Both the position numbers and the translations under genes were made by a program. A stretch of DNA of 64,000 nt from assembly GCA_029212905.1 (NCBI GenBank), contig JARGPB010000003.1:188562-252561 (forward strand), written 5' to 3'. This document shows positions 8,016 to 17,012 of the stretch, piece by piece. This DNA is from Thalassovita sp. Its GTDB lineage: Bacteria > Pseudomonadota > Alphaproteobacteria > Rhodobacterales > Rhodobacteraceae. The notes under the pieces were generated by a model, which did not search any database, was not told the DNA's origin, and was given only the letters and a program-made list of their open reading frames with translations. Position 1 is the first letter of the stretch, and each line of letters opens with the position of its first letter.

Positions 8016-8603
8016 ATGCACGGGCTTGTTAACCGCGCGATACAGTGTTTTGTGCGCGATACCTATGGAAATGAAATCTGGCTGGATGTCGCACGAGGCG
8101 CCTCCCTTGAGGGGGCTACGTTCGAGGCAATGCTATTCTACGAGGATGCGGTGACGGATCAGGTCCTGGCCTACATCGTCACCCTGCTGAACAAACCGAG
8201 AGAGGAAGTGCTGGAAGACATCGGCACCTATCTTGTTTCGCATCCGCAGGTCGAAGCGTTACGGCGATTGCTACGGTTCGGTGGGGTGGATTTTATGGAC
8301 TTTCTGCATTCTTTGGACGACTTGCCGGATCGGGCGCGGATGGCTGTTTCTGACTTGGAACTTCCCCGGTTAGAGCTGCGCACTGATGAGCAAAACCATA
8401 TGCAATTGTATGTTCGTTCCCCCCACGAGGGTTTCGGGCATGTTATGCTGGGGGTGTTGCGCACCATGGCGGATGACTATGGCGCGTTGGTTTTTCTGGA
8501 TTTGCGGCGCATGGCGCCTGGGGAGGATGTGGTCGACATTGCCCTGGTCGAGACCTCTTTCGCCGAAGGTCGCAGTTTTACGCTGAGTGCGGGGAAATCT
8601 TAA
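8016..8603 (+). CDS. H-NOX-like (heme NO-binding fold) sensor lacking the heme histidine
   Basis: A 195-residue protein with a clear H-NOX N-terminus (MHGLVNRAIQCFVRDTYG), FYEDAVTDQVL and the FMDFLHSLDDLP helix. In the usual family the helix ends SLDxLH, the His binding heme iron. Here the residue is Pro104, and the YxSxR heme-propionate motif reads VRSPH. The nearest His is His98. It may bind heme differently or not at all. ATG 8016 gives the canonical start and has a GGTGAG site; an ATG at 8004 is also in frame. The next gene starts one base after its stop and encodes an HNOBA-GGDEF protein, so the pair is an operon. Confidence 0.85.
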   Translation: MHGLVNRAIQCFVRDTYGNEIWLDVARGASLEGATFEAMLFYEDAVTDQVLAYIVTLLNKPREEVLEDIGTYLVSHPQVEALRRLLRFGGVDFMDFLHSLDDLPDRARMAVSDLELPRLELRTDEQNHMQLYVRSPHEGFGHVMLGVLRTMADDYGALVFLDLRRMAPGEDVVDIALVETSFAEGRSFTLSAGKS

Positions 8604-8604
8604 A

Positions 8605-9576
8605 ATGACGGGCCTGACACAACTGGATTTGCAACGGCTATTGGATGCGCTCTGCCCGATGCATCTGATCCTGGACGCCTCTGGGGTGATCACGCACGCG
8701 GGGCCGACTTTGTGTAAATTGCGCCCTGATCAGGATCTTGTTGGGCAACCATTGTTTGACCTGGTGGAATTGACCCGTCCGCAGCTGGCCGACTTTGCCC
8801 ATATGTCGAAACGGCAGGGGGACAAGCTGCATTTGCGTTTCCGCGAGGCGCCTCAGACCGATTTGAAAGGTGTCATGATGCGCTGCGGAACGCACGCCGT
8901 GTTGAACCTGTCTTTCGGAATCTCGGTGCTGGACAGCGTGCGCGACTATGATCTGACCAACGCCGATTTTGCAGCGACCGATTTGATCATCGAAATGCTA
9001 TATCTGATCGAGGCAAAATCCGCCGCGATGGAGGCAAGCCGTAAATTGAACATGCGTCTTCAGGGCGCAAAAATTGCCGCCGAAGAACGAGCGTTTACCG
9101 ATACGCTGACTGGCTTGAAAAACAGGCGGGCCATGGATCATGTGCTGGGGCGACTGATCAGTTCTGGGCAGACCTTTGCGTTGATGCATCTGGATTTGGA
9201 TTTCTTCAAGGCTGTGAATGACACTATGGGGCATGCGGCGGGGGACCATGTGCTACAACGGGTGGCGCAGATTATGGTCGAAGAGGTCCGAAAGGATGAC
9301 ACCGTTGCGCGGGTTGGTGGTGATGAATTCGTGCTGATCCTGACTGGTACTGAAAACCGTGAAACCCTATCACGCATTGCCCGTCGGCTTATCGAACGGT
9401 TCGAGCGCCCGATTCCGTTCGGTGGGCAAGAATGTCAGGTTTCGGCCAGTATCGGGATTGTTCTGTCCGTGGATTATGCTCCTCCTACGCCGCAAGAGCT
9501 GTTGGAAGACGCGGATGAGGCGCTTTATGCCTCAAAACGACGTGGTCGTGCGTGCCACAGTTTCCATGTGGAATAG
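8605..9576 (+). CDS. HNOBA-domain diguanylate cyclase
   Basis: A 323-residue protein with an N-terminal PAS-like HNOBA domain (about residues 5-125), as found after H-NOX in guanylate cyclases. A short coiled coil follows at about 128-158 (LIIEMLYLIEAKSAAMEASR) and then a GGDEF domain. GGDEF is intact at about 238-242, with an RxxD inhibitory site (RKDD) five residues before it. It should make c-di-GMP under control of the H-NOX-like partner encoded one base upstream. The stop codon TAG overlaps the first base of a 13-bp hairpin. Confidence 0.9.
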   Translation: MTGLTQLDLQRLLDALCPMHLILDASGVITHAGPTLCKLRPDQDLVGQPLFDLVELTRPQLADFAHMSKRQGDKLHLRFREAPQTDLKGVMMRCGTHAVLNLSFGISVLDSVRDYDLTNADFAATDLIIEMLYLIEAKSAAMEASRKLNMRLQGAKIAAEERAFTDTLTGLKNRRAMDHVLGRLISSGQTFALMHLDLDFFKAVNDTMGHAAGDHVLQRVAQIMVEEVRKDDTVARVGGDEFVLILTGTENRETLSRIARRLIERFERPIPFGGQECQVSASIGIVLSVDYAPPTPQELLEDADEALYASKRRGRACHSFHVE

Positions 9577-9606
9577 GTACCCCCCCGGCAGGACCGGGGG
9601 GGTACC
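9576..9606. terminator. Perfect 13-bp hairpin after the cyclase gene
   Basis: GGTACCCCCCCGG (9576-9588) pairs perfectly with CCGGGGGGGTACC (9594-9606) around a five-base loop. It starts in the stop codon of the HNOBA-GGDEF gene and ends 20 bases before the stop of the convergent acidic-linker gene. It has no T-run but is stable enough to end transcription from both sides. Confidence 0.6.
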
Positions 9607-9626
9607 CTGTGTGATACAATTTGGGA

Positions 9627-11372
9627 TCAGCCGAAGGCGCGGTTATCAGGCTTGAAGCCGATCAGTTCGTCGGAGACCGTGAAGCGGCCACCCTTCAGCT
9701 TCTCAATTTTGCCTTGCCGCAGCAATTGCCCGAACGAGCGAAGCCCGTCTTCGCGGCTGAATTGGTATTCTTCAACCTGGCGCGCTTTGTTCATCAGCTG
9801 TGGGCGCGAGAATTTTTGCCGCCCTTCGACATAGGACATATAGGCGGCCGCGGCTTCCATCAGCTCAGCCAGATTTTTGACCCCGGCATTCTCCGCGAAC
9901 TCGATAAAGTTTGAGTCCCCGCCCTGATGCGTTGCGGGTTCCACGTCTTCTTGGACATCAGCCAGAGATACACGGCGCGGGCGTACAACCTGGGATTTTT
10001 CCGGGCTTGGCGCATCGACGCGTTGTTCGGCGACCAGTTTCAACGGCGCGGGTTTCATCGCAGGGCGACGGTCTGGCTCTCCTCCGGCGTCGGCCTGAGC
10101 TGCGGCGCGCGGACGGCGCGGACGCACGACGGAATTCAGATCATCGCGATAGGCATGCAGGCTGTCGTCGCCTCGGTTCAAGCCGCCACCAGCTTCGGTT
10201 TCGGCGCGGGTGGCTTGAACCGCGGCGCGCAGATGGGCGATCGCGCTGCGGCGATGCGCGCCCTCGGGGCGGTCCATTTCCTCGCCCGCTTTGTCCATAA
10301 GGCGGCCAACATCGGTTTCGGCTTTGCCAACCGGCGCGGCTGGCGCTTGCGGTGCAGGAGCTTCGATCTCGGCTTCTTCTTCGGCGAAAATCGAGGGCAG
10401 AGCGTCCGCGTCGTCCTCTGTTTCGGGCAGGTCGGCAGCCAGGTTCAGCTCGGCTTCGACCTCGGCCAGTTCTTTCAGAAGCTCTGCCTCGTCCTCTTGC
10501 GACAGGCCTTCTTGCGCGTCTTGCGTGTCGTCTTGGCTGAGCTGCCCATCGGCGACAGCGGCTTCGAAATCGCGGCGCTTCATGCGGATGACCCGAGCGT
10601 GTTGCGGTGTCTGAGCGGCCTCTTCGACGCTTGCCGCGGCGATATCAGCGGCCAATTGCGGATCTTCCACAATCTCTTCGGCCTCAAATTCGTCTTCGAA
10701 GTCATCGAGCGCGTCGCTCGTGTCGTCGTCATATTCTTCGATTTCAGGCTCGGGGTCGGCGCTGGCGTGCAGTGCCGCTGCGATCGACGCGGCGGTTTCG
10801 CCGGCGAACTCTTCGGCGTGCTCGTCTTCGGAGTAAACGGCGGGCGCCTCAACTTCGGTTTCCGAATTGCGCGAGACAACGGCGCGGATACGCGACAGTT
10901 TGGCAGCTACGCTGTCATCTTCGACCTGAGGAGCAGGCGCTTCGGCGGGGGCAATCTCTTCGGCCACCACCTCTTCGATCGCATCATCAACCTCGGCCAC
11001 GTCTTCAACCTCGGCTACGTCTTCTGCGAGGGGCGCGGCAATAGGGGCGGTTTCGACCAGGGGCTGTTCGGCGGGCTGCTCGGCGACGGTTTCTGTCGGC
11101 GCGGGCTGCTCGGCCTCTTCGGATGGGCGCAGTACGATGGCGCCACGTTCCTCGCGCGCTTCGACCCTGCGGGATGCCTCGCGCTCAGCGATACGTGCCA
11201 GCATATCAGCGTCCGGGGTCGGCGGTTCGGCACCGAAATAGCGGTCATCAGAGGCCAGATCGCGGAAATACTCCGCGATGGCTTTCATCATGTCGAACGA
11301 GTCATCGAACCCTTCTAGCGTACAGGAGAAGGTTCCATAAGAGACCGTGAGAATTTTGCTCGTGTTTACCAT
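9627..11372 (-). CDS. Long acidic-linker protein with conserved ends, function unknown
   Basis: A 581-residue protein with a conserved N-terminal block (MVNTSKILTVSYGTFSCTLE, ending near EYFRDLASDDRYFGAEPP). A middle section of more than 350 residues, rich in Glu, Ala, Asp and Pro, looks disordered. The C-terminal block of about 95 residues resembles a winged helix (NFIEFAENAGVKNLAELMEA to FTVSDELIGF). No catalytic motif is seen. I believe orthologues occur across the Rhodobacteraceae, sometimes labelled as chemotaxis or lipoproteins, which nothing here supports. ATG at 11372 is chosen because conservation starts there. It is divergent from thiN. Confidence 0.8.
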   Translation of the reverse strand: MVNTSKILTVSYGTFSCTLEGFDDSFDMMKAIAEYFRDLASDDRYFGAEPPTPDADMLARIAEREASRRVEAREERGAIVLRPSEEAEQPAPTETVAEQPAEQPLVETAPIAAPLAEDVAEVEDVAEVDDAIEEVVAEEIAPAEAPAPQVEDDSVAAKLSRIRAVVSRNSETEVEAPAVYSEDEHAEEFAGETAASIAAALHASADPEPEIEEYDDDTSDALDDFEDEFEAEEIVEDPQLAADIAAASVEEAAQTPQHARVIRMKRRDFEAAVADGQLSQDDTQDAQEGLSQEDEAELLKELAEVEAELNLAADLPETEDDADALPSIFAEEEAEIEAPAPQAPAAPVGKAETDVGRLMDKAGEEMDRPEGAHRRSAIAHLRAAVQATRAETEAGGGLNRGDDSLHAYRDDLNSVVRPRRPRAAAQADAGGEPDRRPAMKPAPLKLVAEQRVDAPSPEKSQVVRPRRVSLADVQEDVEPATHQGGDSNFIEFAENAGVKNLAELMEAAAAYMSYVEGRQKFSRPQLMNKARQVEEYQFSREDGLRSFGQLLRQGKIEKLKGGRFTVSDELIGFKPDNRAFG

Positions 11373-11509
11373 GACTACTCGCTTCCTGGTTATCTTGGTC
11401 CATTGTTTACCATAAGGAACCAGACCAAAGCGGAACGAATCTTGGGTTTTTACAGTATCATTTTGTGGCGATAATGTGATCCCCAAGGTTAACAGGTGCT
11501 AAATACTAG

Positions 11510-12190
11510 ATGAATAAAGCGATTTTTCAAACGCGTGATGCGGTGACATTGATTGGAGCTGGGCGTGTTCAGGCGCAATCGTTACAGGCTGCGGTGGCTC
11601 TGGCGCCGCGGATTGTTGCCGCAGATGGGGGGGCTGACCTGGCATTGGACCACGGTTTGAGCCCCGAAGCGGTGATTGGGGACTTTGATTCTCTTTCCGG
11701 GCGGGTGCGTCAGGCCGTTCCTTCGCGGCATTTGCATCAGATATCGGAACAGGACAGCACTGATTTCGACAAGGCGCTGCGCAGTATTGATGCTCCGGTG
11801 ATTATTGCGGTGGGGTTTGATGGGGACAGGATGGATCACGTGCTGGCCAGTTTCAACGTGTTGGTGCGTCGCGCGCACACGCGTTGTGTGATGGCGCTGG
11901 AGTCTCAGGTCGCGTTCTTATGTCCGCCGAACCTGACCTTGCCGCTGGAGGCCGGCACGCTGGTGTCGCTCTTCCCGATGGCCGCAACACAGGGACGATC
12001 CGAGGGGTTGGAGTGGCCAATTGACGGGCTGGACTTTGCGCCGGACGGGCGGGTTGGGACCTCGAACCGGGCTTTGGGGGCGATCCGTTTGGAAATGCAG
12101 GCGCCGTCCATGCTGGTTATTCTGCCGCTGGCGGCGCTGGGGACTGTGGTGCGGGCGCTTGGCTCTGCCGATGGCTGGCCTGCTCTCTGA
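11510..12190 (+). CDS. thiN: Thiamine pyrophosphokinase
   Basis: A 226-residue enzyme that transfers pyrophosphate from ATP to thiamine, making thiamine diphosphate. The signature motifs are visible in order: AADGGADLAL, VIGDFDSL and the QDSTDFDKAL active-site segment, followed by GFDGDRMDH. The C-terminal thiamin-binding domain ends in the conserved TSNRA-type turn. The 3' end overlaps the convergent DMT gene by 74 bases. It is divergent from the acidic-linker gene, with a promoter region of 137 bases. Confidence 0.92.
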   Translation: MNKAIFQTRDAVTLIGAGRVQAQSLQAAVALAPRIVAADGGADLALDHGLSPEAVIGDFDSLSGRVRQAVPSRHLHQISEQDSTDFDKALRSIDAPVIIAVGFDGDRMDHVLASFNVLVRRAHTRCVMALESQVAFLCPPNLTLPLEAGTLVSLFPMAATQGRSEGLEWPIDGLDFAPDGRVGTSNRALGAIRLEMQAPSMLVILPLAALGTVVRALGSADGWPAL

Positions 12191-13055
12191 ACACGATATA
12201 CAGGCCCGAGGCCATCGTGATCCCGATCCCCACAGTGGCCAGCCCGTTCGGAAAATCCCGAAATATCAGCCAGCCAAACCCGGTGGCGATGGGGATTTCA
12301 AGATATTGCATCGGGGCCAGTGTCGCCGAGGGCGCAAACCGCAGCGACCAGGTCATCGCCAGATGCGCTGCGGTGCCGACAACTCCGATCAGCAACAACA
12401 GCAGCGCCTGAGACAGGTCGGGCATTTGCAGCGTGAACAGGGGCCAATGCAGCGCAGCCCCCAGAAACATCAACGGCAGCAGTAGCGCGCTGGCCATGGC
12501 ACCGCTGACCGCCTGGAGCGCGATAGGGTCCGTGTCCTTGGCAATTTGACGTGTGACCAACATGAACAGAGCAAACACCACTGCGACCCCCAACGGCAGA
12601 AGAGCAGGAGCGCCGACCGCGGCAAAGCTGGGCTGGATCACCAGCAATGTTCCGATAAACCCGACAATGCAGGCGGACAGGCGACGGGCGCCAACGCCCT
12701 CGTTCAGAACGTATTTTCCCAATAAAAGCATGATGAACGGCATGACAAAGGCAATCGCGATAGCGTCGGCCAGAGGCAGATACTGCAGGCTGGTGAACAT
12801 CATCCCGATGCCTGCAATATGCAGCACCGTGCGCCAGATCGCGAGATAGAGCAGCCGCCCGCGCAGTCTCCAGGGGCGGCGGGTGGCAATCGTCACCGGG
12901 CCCAGAAATATGGCCTGCGACAGGAACCGGACGCTAAGGATGAGCACAAGGGGCAGGGACGATCCCAACAGTTTCGCCAGCGCGTCCCCCAGCGGGGCGA
13001 GCAGGCAAAAACACAGCATCAACATAATGCCAAGAAGGGGGCGATCCGTTTGCAT
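12117..13055 (-). CDS. EamA/DMT-family transporter
   Basis: A 312-residue protein with about ten membrane helices in two EamA repeats; GDALAKLLG in helix 1 and LAPMQYLEIPIATGFGWLIF near the end are typical of the family's S-adenosylmethionine-type or RhaT-like exporters. The substrate is unknown. The C-terminal tail is cytoplasmic and Pro/Ala-rich. It overlaps the convergent thiN gene tail to tail. Confidence 0.85.
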   Translation of the reverse strand: MQTDRPLLGIMLMLCFCLLAPLGDALAKLLGSSLPLVLILSVRFLSQAIFLGPVTIATRRPWRLRGRLLYLAIWRTVLHIAGIGMMFTSLQYLPLADAIAIAFVMPFIMLLLGKYVLNEGVGARRLSACIVGFIGTLLVIQPSFAAVGAPALLPLGVAVVFALFMLVTRQIAKDTDPIALQAVSGAMASALLLPLMFLGAALHWPLFTLQMPDLSQALLLLLIGVVGTAAHLAMTWSLRFAPSATLAPMQYLEIPIATGFGWLIFRDFPNGLATVGIGITMASGLYIVFREQASHRQSQAPAPQSPAPPAAE

Positions 13056-13145
13056 CCGCGCAGGGTAGGCTGGGCACCGTTGGGGAACAAGGCCGTGAAA
13101 ATGCGGTGGCCGTACGCGGATGAATTTATGATTAATATGAGGTGG

Positions 13146-14519
13146 TTAGCAGTTCGGTATGTTGACGGCCAACCCGCCAAGAGAGGTTTCTTTGTAGTGC
13201 TCATGCATGTCGCGGCCCGTCTGGCGCATGGTCTCGATCGCGGCGTCCAGCGGGACAAAGTGCTGACCGTCGCCGCGCAGGGCCAGGGACGCGGCCGAGA
13301 CGGCCTTGATCGCGCCCAGCCCGTTGCGTTCGATACAGGGCACCTGAACCAATCCCTTGACCGGATCGCAAGTCATGCCGAGATGATGCTCGAGCGCGAT
13401 TTCTGCTGCGTTTTCAATCTGTTCCGGGGTTCCCCCCATCACGGCGCACAGACCAGAAGCAGCCATGGCGGCGGCAGAGCCGACCTCGGCCTGACAGCCG
13501 GCCTCGGCCCCGGAAATCGAGGCATTGTATTTGATCAGCCCCCCAATCGCAGCGGCGGTCAGCAAAAATTCGTCTATTTTAGAATGGGTTGCGCCGGGAA
13601 CGTGATCCAGCCAGTACCGAATGACAGCAGGCAGAACGCCGGCGGCGCCATTGGTGGGGGCGGTGACGACCTGACCACCAGCGGCGTTTTCCTCGTTCAC
13701 GGCCATCGCATAGGCAATCATCCAGTCGTTAATCGTGTGCGGCGCCGATATGTTGCGTGTCCGTTCGGTTTGCAACGCATCATGTAGTGGTTTGGCGCGG
13801 CGTTTGACGTTCAGCCCCCCAGGCAGCGTGCCGGGGGTCGTCAGACCGCGCGTGATGCAGGCATCCATCACCTGCCACAGCTGCGCCAGACCGTCCCGCA
13901 GATGCGCATGAGAGTTGCGGGAGAGCTCGTTCGCGGCCTTCATCTGGGCAATGGATTTTCCAGATTTCGATGACATTTCAAGCATTTGCGCAGCCGTCTT
14001 GAACGGGTAGGGCACCGGCGCGCCCTCGTCCGTGGCCTTGCCCGCGGCAAGCTGGGCCTCGGTCATCACGAAACCGCCGCCGATGGAATAATAGGTCTCT
14101 TGCAAAATCACATCGCCCTGCGCGTCCGTGGCCATCAGGATCATCCCATTCGCGTGGCCGTCCAGCGCGTGATCATAGTCAAAGATAAGGTCAGTTTTCG
14201 GGTTGAATATCAAAGGGTTGAGGCCCGAAGGATGCAGCATTCCGGTGGCGTGAATTTGGGTCAGGGCGGTCTCGGCCTGGGCGTGACCATAGGTGGTGGG
14301 CTCGAACCCCGCGAGGCCCAGAATGGTGGCGCGATCCGTGGCATGCCCAACCCCGGTAAACGCCAACGACCCATGCAAAGACGCCCGCAGACCATGAAAG
14401 TCGAACGGAGATTTCCGCATGATTTCAAGGAATTGCGCGGCAGCAACCATCGGTCCCATCGTGTGAGAGGACGAGGGGCCAACCCCAACCTTGAACATAT
14501 CGAAGACCGATAGAAACAT
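13146..14519 (-). CDS. sdaA: L-serine ammonia-lyase (serine deaminase), single-chain type
   Basis: A 457-residue iron-sulfur enzyme converting L-serine to pyruvate and ammonia. The N-terminal beta domain starts MFLSVFDMFKVGVGPSSSHT, the catalytic alpha domain follows, and the cysteines expected to bind the 4Fe-4S cluster are in GCQAEVGSA, GMTCDP and VPCIERN. Full family length with both domains fused. It lies alone between a DMT gene and the divergent rpiA, with about 250 bases separating it from rpiA. Confidence 0.93.
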   Translation of the reverse strand: MFLSVFDMFKVGVGPSSSHTMGPMVAAAQFLEIMRKSPFDFHGLRASLHGSLAFTGVGHATDRATILGLAGFEPTTYGHAQAETALTQIHATGMLHPSGLNPLIFNPKTDLIFDYDHALDGHANGMILMATDAQGDVILQETYYSIGGGFVMTEAQLAAGKATDEGAPVPYPFKTAAQMLEMSSKSGKSIAQMKAANELSRNSHAHLRDGLAQLWQVMDACITRGLTTPGTLPGGLNVKRRAKPLHDALQTERTRNISAPHTINDWMIAYAMAVNEENAAGGQVVTAPTNGAAGVLPAVIRYWLDHVPGATHSKIDEFLLTAAAIGGLIKYNASISGAEAGCQAEVGSAAAMAASGLCAVMGGTPEQIENAAEIALEHHLGMTCDPVKGLVQVPCIERNGLGAIKAVSAASLALRGDGQHFVPLDAAIETMRQTGRDMHEHYKETSLGGLAVNIPNC

Positions 14520-14765
14520 CGCGCACCCTTTGCTGTTTGACCCACCCTAGCACCGCTGACCACCGGCGCGACCCGCCGATTTGCGACGGATTTGGGGGCT
14601 TTTGTGCCATTTGTACCGCTGTTTGGGACAAATCCCCTGTGGATGCGTGCTGCCGGGGCAGGCGCGGGCATATGAGCAGGATGATTGGTGGTTTTCGGGC
14701 GCTTCCCTCTCGCGCCCCGGTCGCATCTTTCCTATAAGCGACGGGCAATCAACGGAGTCGCTGCC

Positions 14766-15554
14766 ATGACCGGAGAACTGTCGCCCATCGACAAGGCCAA
14801 ATTCGTCGCCGCCAAGCGCGCGGTAGAGTTCGTCGAGGACGGAATGAAGGTGGGGCTGGGCACAGGGTCTACCGCAGCGTGGATGGTGCGCTGTCTGGGC
14901 GAACGGGTCCGCGAAGAGGGGCTGCGCATCAAGGGCGTGCCGACCTCGACCCGGACAGCGGTGCTGGCGCAGGAAATGGGCATCAGCGTCATCAGCCTGG
15001 ACGAGGCGCGCTGGCTGGATGTGACAATCGACGGGGCGGATGAATTCGACCACGACTTTAACCTGATCAAGGGCGGCGGCGGCGCGCAGCTGCAAGAGAA
15101 AATCGTGGCAACCGCCAGCGACCGGATGGTGGTGATCACCGACGCAAGCAAAGAGGTGGAAACGCTGGGCGCGTTCCCTCTGCCGCTGGAGGTGATCCCG
15201 TTCGGCTGGCAGACCAGCAAGGCGCTGATCGAAGAGCTGCTGATTTCAATGGATGTGATGGGGCGCGAGACGTCATTGCGGATGAACGGAACGGTGCCGT
15301 TCTTTACGGACGAGGGCAACCACATCATTGATCTGCACCTGAACCGGATCGGCAACGCCCGCCAGTTGGCGATGGCGTTGAATCAGATCCCGGGCGTGGT
15401 TGAAAACGGGCTGTTCATTGATATCTGTGACACGGTGGTCATCGGATACGGCGACGGCCGGGTTGAGACGCGCGATATTAACGAAGGGACCGTACAGAAT
15501 GACCGTCTGGATTTCGTCGAGGCGGATAATCTGTTCACGGACCTGTCGGACTAG
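14766..15554 (+). CDS. rpiA: Ribose-5-phosphate isomerase A
   Basis: A 262-residue enzyme interconverting ribose 5-phosphate and ribulose 5-phosphate in the pentose phosphate pathway. Family motifs are GLGTGSTAAW (phosphate binding), TIDGADEFDHDFNLIKGGGGA with the catalytic Asp and Glu, and KFLVV-type strands later. ATG at 14766 is preceded by a GGAG-like site and matches the family N-terminus; an in-frame extension to 14685 is not protein-like. gor follows 21 bases downstream, so the two are probably co-transcribed. Confidence 0.93.
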   Translation: MTGELSPIDKAKFVAAKRAVEFVEDGMKVGLGTGSTAAWMVRCLGERVREEGLRIKGVPTSTRTAVLAQEMGISVISLDEARWLDVTIDGADEFDHDFNLIKGGGGAQLQEKIVATASDRMVVITDASKEVETLGAFPLPLEVIPFGWQTSKALIEELLISMDVMGRETSLRMNGTVPFFTDEGNHIIDLHLNRIGNARQLAMALNQIPGVVENGLFIDICDTVVIGYGDGRVETRDINEGTVQNDRLDFVEADNLFTDLSD

Positions 15555-15575
15555 GACACTCTTGGGGAATTCGGA

Positions 15576-16937
15576 ATGACGTTTGATTATGATCTGTTCG
15601 TGATCGGTGGTGGCTCGGGCGGGGTGCGTGCTGCGCGCGTTGCGGCGGGTGAAACAGGGGCCAAAGTGGCGCTGGCAGAAGAGGACCGCTATGGCGGGAC
15701 CTGTGTGATCCGGGGCTGTGTCCCCAAAAAGCTGATGGTGTTCGCCAGCGAATATTCCGAAATGGCCAAGGATGCGGCGGCCTATGGCTGGGACGTGTCC
15801 CTGGGCGATTTCAACTGGGACATGTTCAAGGGCAAGCTGCACGCGGAACTGGACCGGCTGGAGGGGATTTACCGCAAGTTGCTGGCGGGCTCGGGGGTTG
15901 AGTCGTTTGATGCGCGGGCGCGGGTGGTGGATGCCCATACGGTAGAGCTGTCGGACGGCACCCGCAAAACGGCGAAACACATCCTGTTGGCGATGGGCGG
16001 ACGGCCGGTAAAGCCGGAAATCCCAGGGGCCGATCTGGCGATTACCTCGAATGACATTTTCCACCTGGAGCAGATGCCAAAGAACATCCTGATCCTGGGC
16101 GGTGGCTATATCGCGTGCGAATTCGCGGGCGTGCTGAATGGCTTGGGCGTGGAGGTGACGCAGTATTATCGCGGCGCACAGATCCTGCGGGGCTTTGATG
16201 ACGAAGCGCGCGGGCTGGTGGCCGAGGAAATGATCCAGCGCGGGGTCAAATTGCATCTGGGCACCAATATCGAAACCATGCAGGCGACGCAGGATGGCAA
16301 AATCCGCGTTGTGGCGACGAATGGCGACGAAACCGTGTTCGATCAGGTGATGTTCGCCACGGGCCGTGCGCCCAACAGCGACGACATGGGCCTGCAAGAG
16401 GCCGGCGTGAAGCTGGGCCGCGGCGGTCAGGTGCTGGTGGACGACTACAGCCAGACGGACGTGCCCTCGATCTATGCGATCGGGGATGTGACGGACCGGG
16501 TGAACCTGACGCCTGTGGCAATCCGCGAGGGCATGGCCTTTGTTGAAACGGTGTTCAAGGGCAACCCGACCAAGCCCGATCACGATCTGATTCCAACAGC
16601 GATTTTCACCCAGCCCGAAATGGGCACCGTGGGGCTGAGCGAGGAAGAGGCCGCCGCGAAAGGCCCGATCGAGGTCTATGCGACCTCGTTTAAACCGATG
16701 CAATCCAGCTTTGCGGGGCGCACGGATCGTGTGATGATGAAATTGGTGGTCTGCGCGGACACGCGCCGTGTGCTAGGCTGTCATATCGTGGCCCCCGGCG
16801 CAGGCGAGATGATTCAGCTGGCCGGTATCGCGGTCAAGATGGGCGCCACCAAGGAAGACTTTGACCGGACGGTGGCCGTACACCCCACCATGTCCGAGGA
16901 AATCGTGACGATGAAGGCGCCCGTACGGACCGCCTGA
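15576..16937 (+). CDS. gor: Glutathione-disulfide reductase
   Basis: A 453-residue FAD and NADPH enzyme that reduces glutathione disulfide. The FAD-binding GGGSGG lies near the start, the redox-active pair Cys43 and Cys48 sits in GGTCVIRGCVPKK, the NAD(P)-binding segment is ILGGGYIACEFAG, and the C-terminal HPTMSEE carries the active-site His-Glu pair contributed by the partner subunit. Full length. It sits directly after rpiA and so is supplied by pentose-pathway NADPH. Confidence 0.93.
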   Translation: MTFDYDLFVIGGGSGGVRAARVAAGETGAKVALAEEDRYGGTCVIRGCVPKKLMVFASEYSEMAKDAAAYGWDVSLGDFNWDMFKGKLHAELDRLEGIYRKLLAGSGVESFDARARVVDAHTVELSDGTRKTAKHILLAMGGRPVKPEIPGADLAITSNDIFHLEQMPKNILILGGGYIACEFAGVLNGLGVEVTQYYRGAQILRGFDDEARGLVAEEMIQRGVKLHLGTNIETMQATQDGKIRVVATNGDETVFDQVMFATGRAPNSDDMGLQEAGVKLGRGGQVLVDDYSQTDVPSIYAIGDVTDRVNLTPVAIREGMAFVETVFKGNPTKPDHDLIPTAIFTQPEMGTVGLSEEEAAAKGPIEVYATSFKPMQSSFAGRTDRVMMKLVVCADTRRVLGCHIVAPGAGEMIQLAGIAVKMGATKEDFDRTVAVHPTMSEEIVTMKAPVRTA

Positions 16938-17012
16938 ACTTGAAAAAACGGGCCGGACTGCACAGGTAATAGGGCAGATCGGCACAACGGATAACAAAAG
17001 GAAAACTGGTTT

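Noticed and set aside
9927..11318. Long plus-strand open frame (463 residues) opposite the acidic-linker gene
   Set aside because: It is a mirror of the Glu/Ala-rich coding strand, is full of Gly/Arg/Phe repeats, has no ribosome site and no motif.
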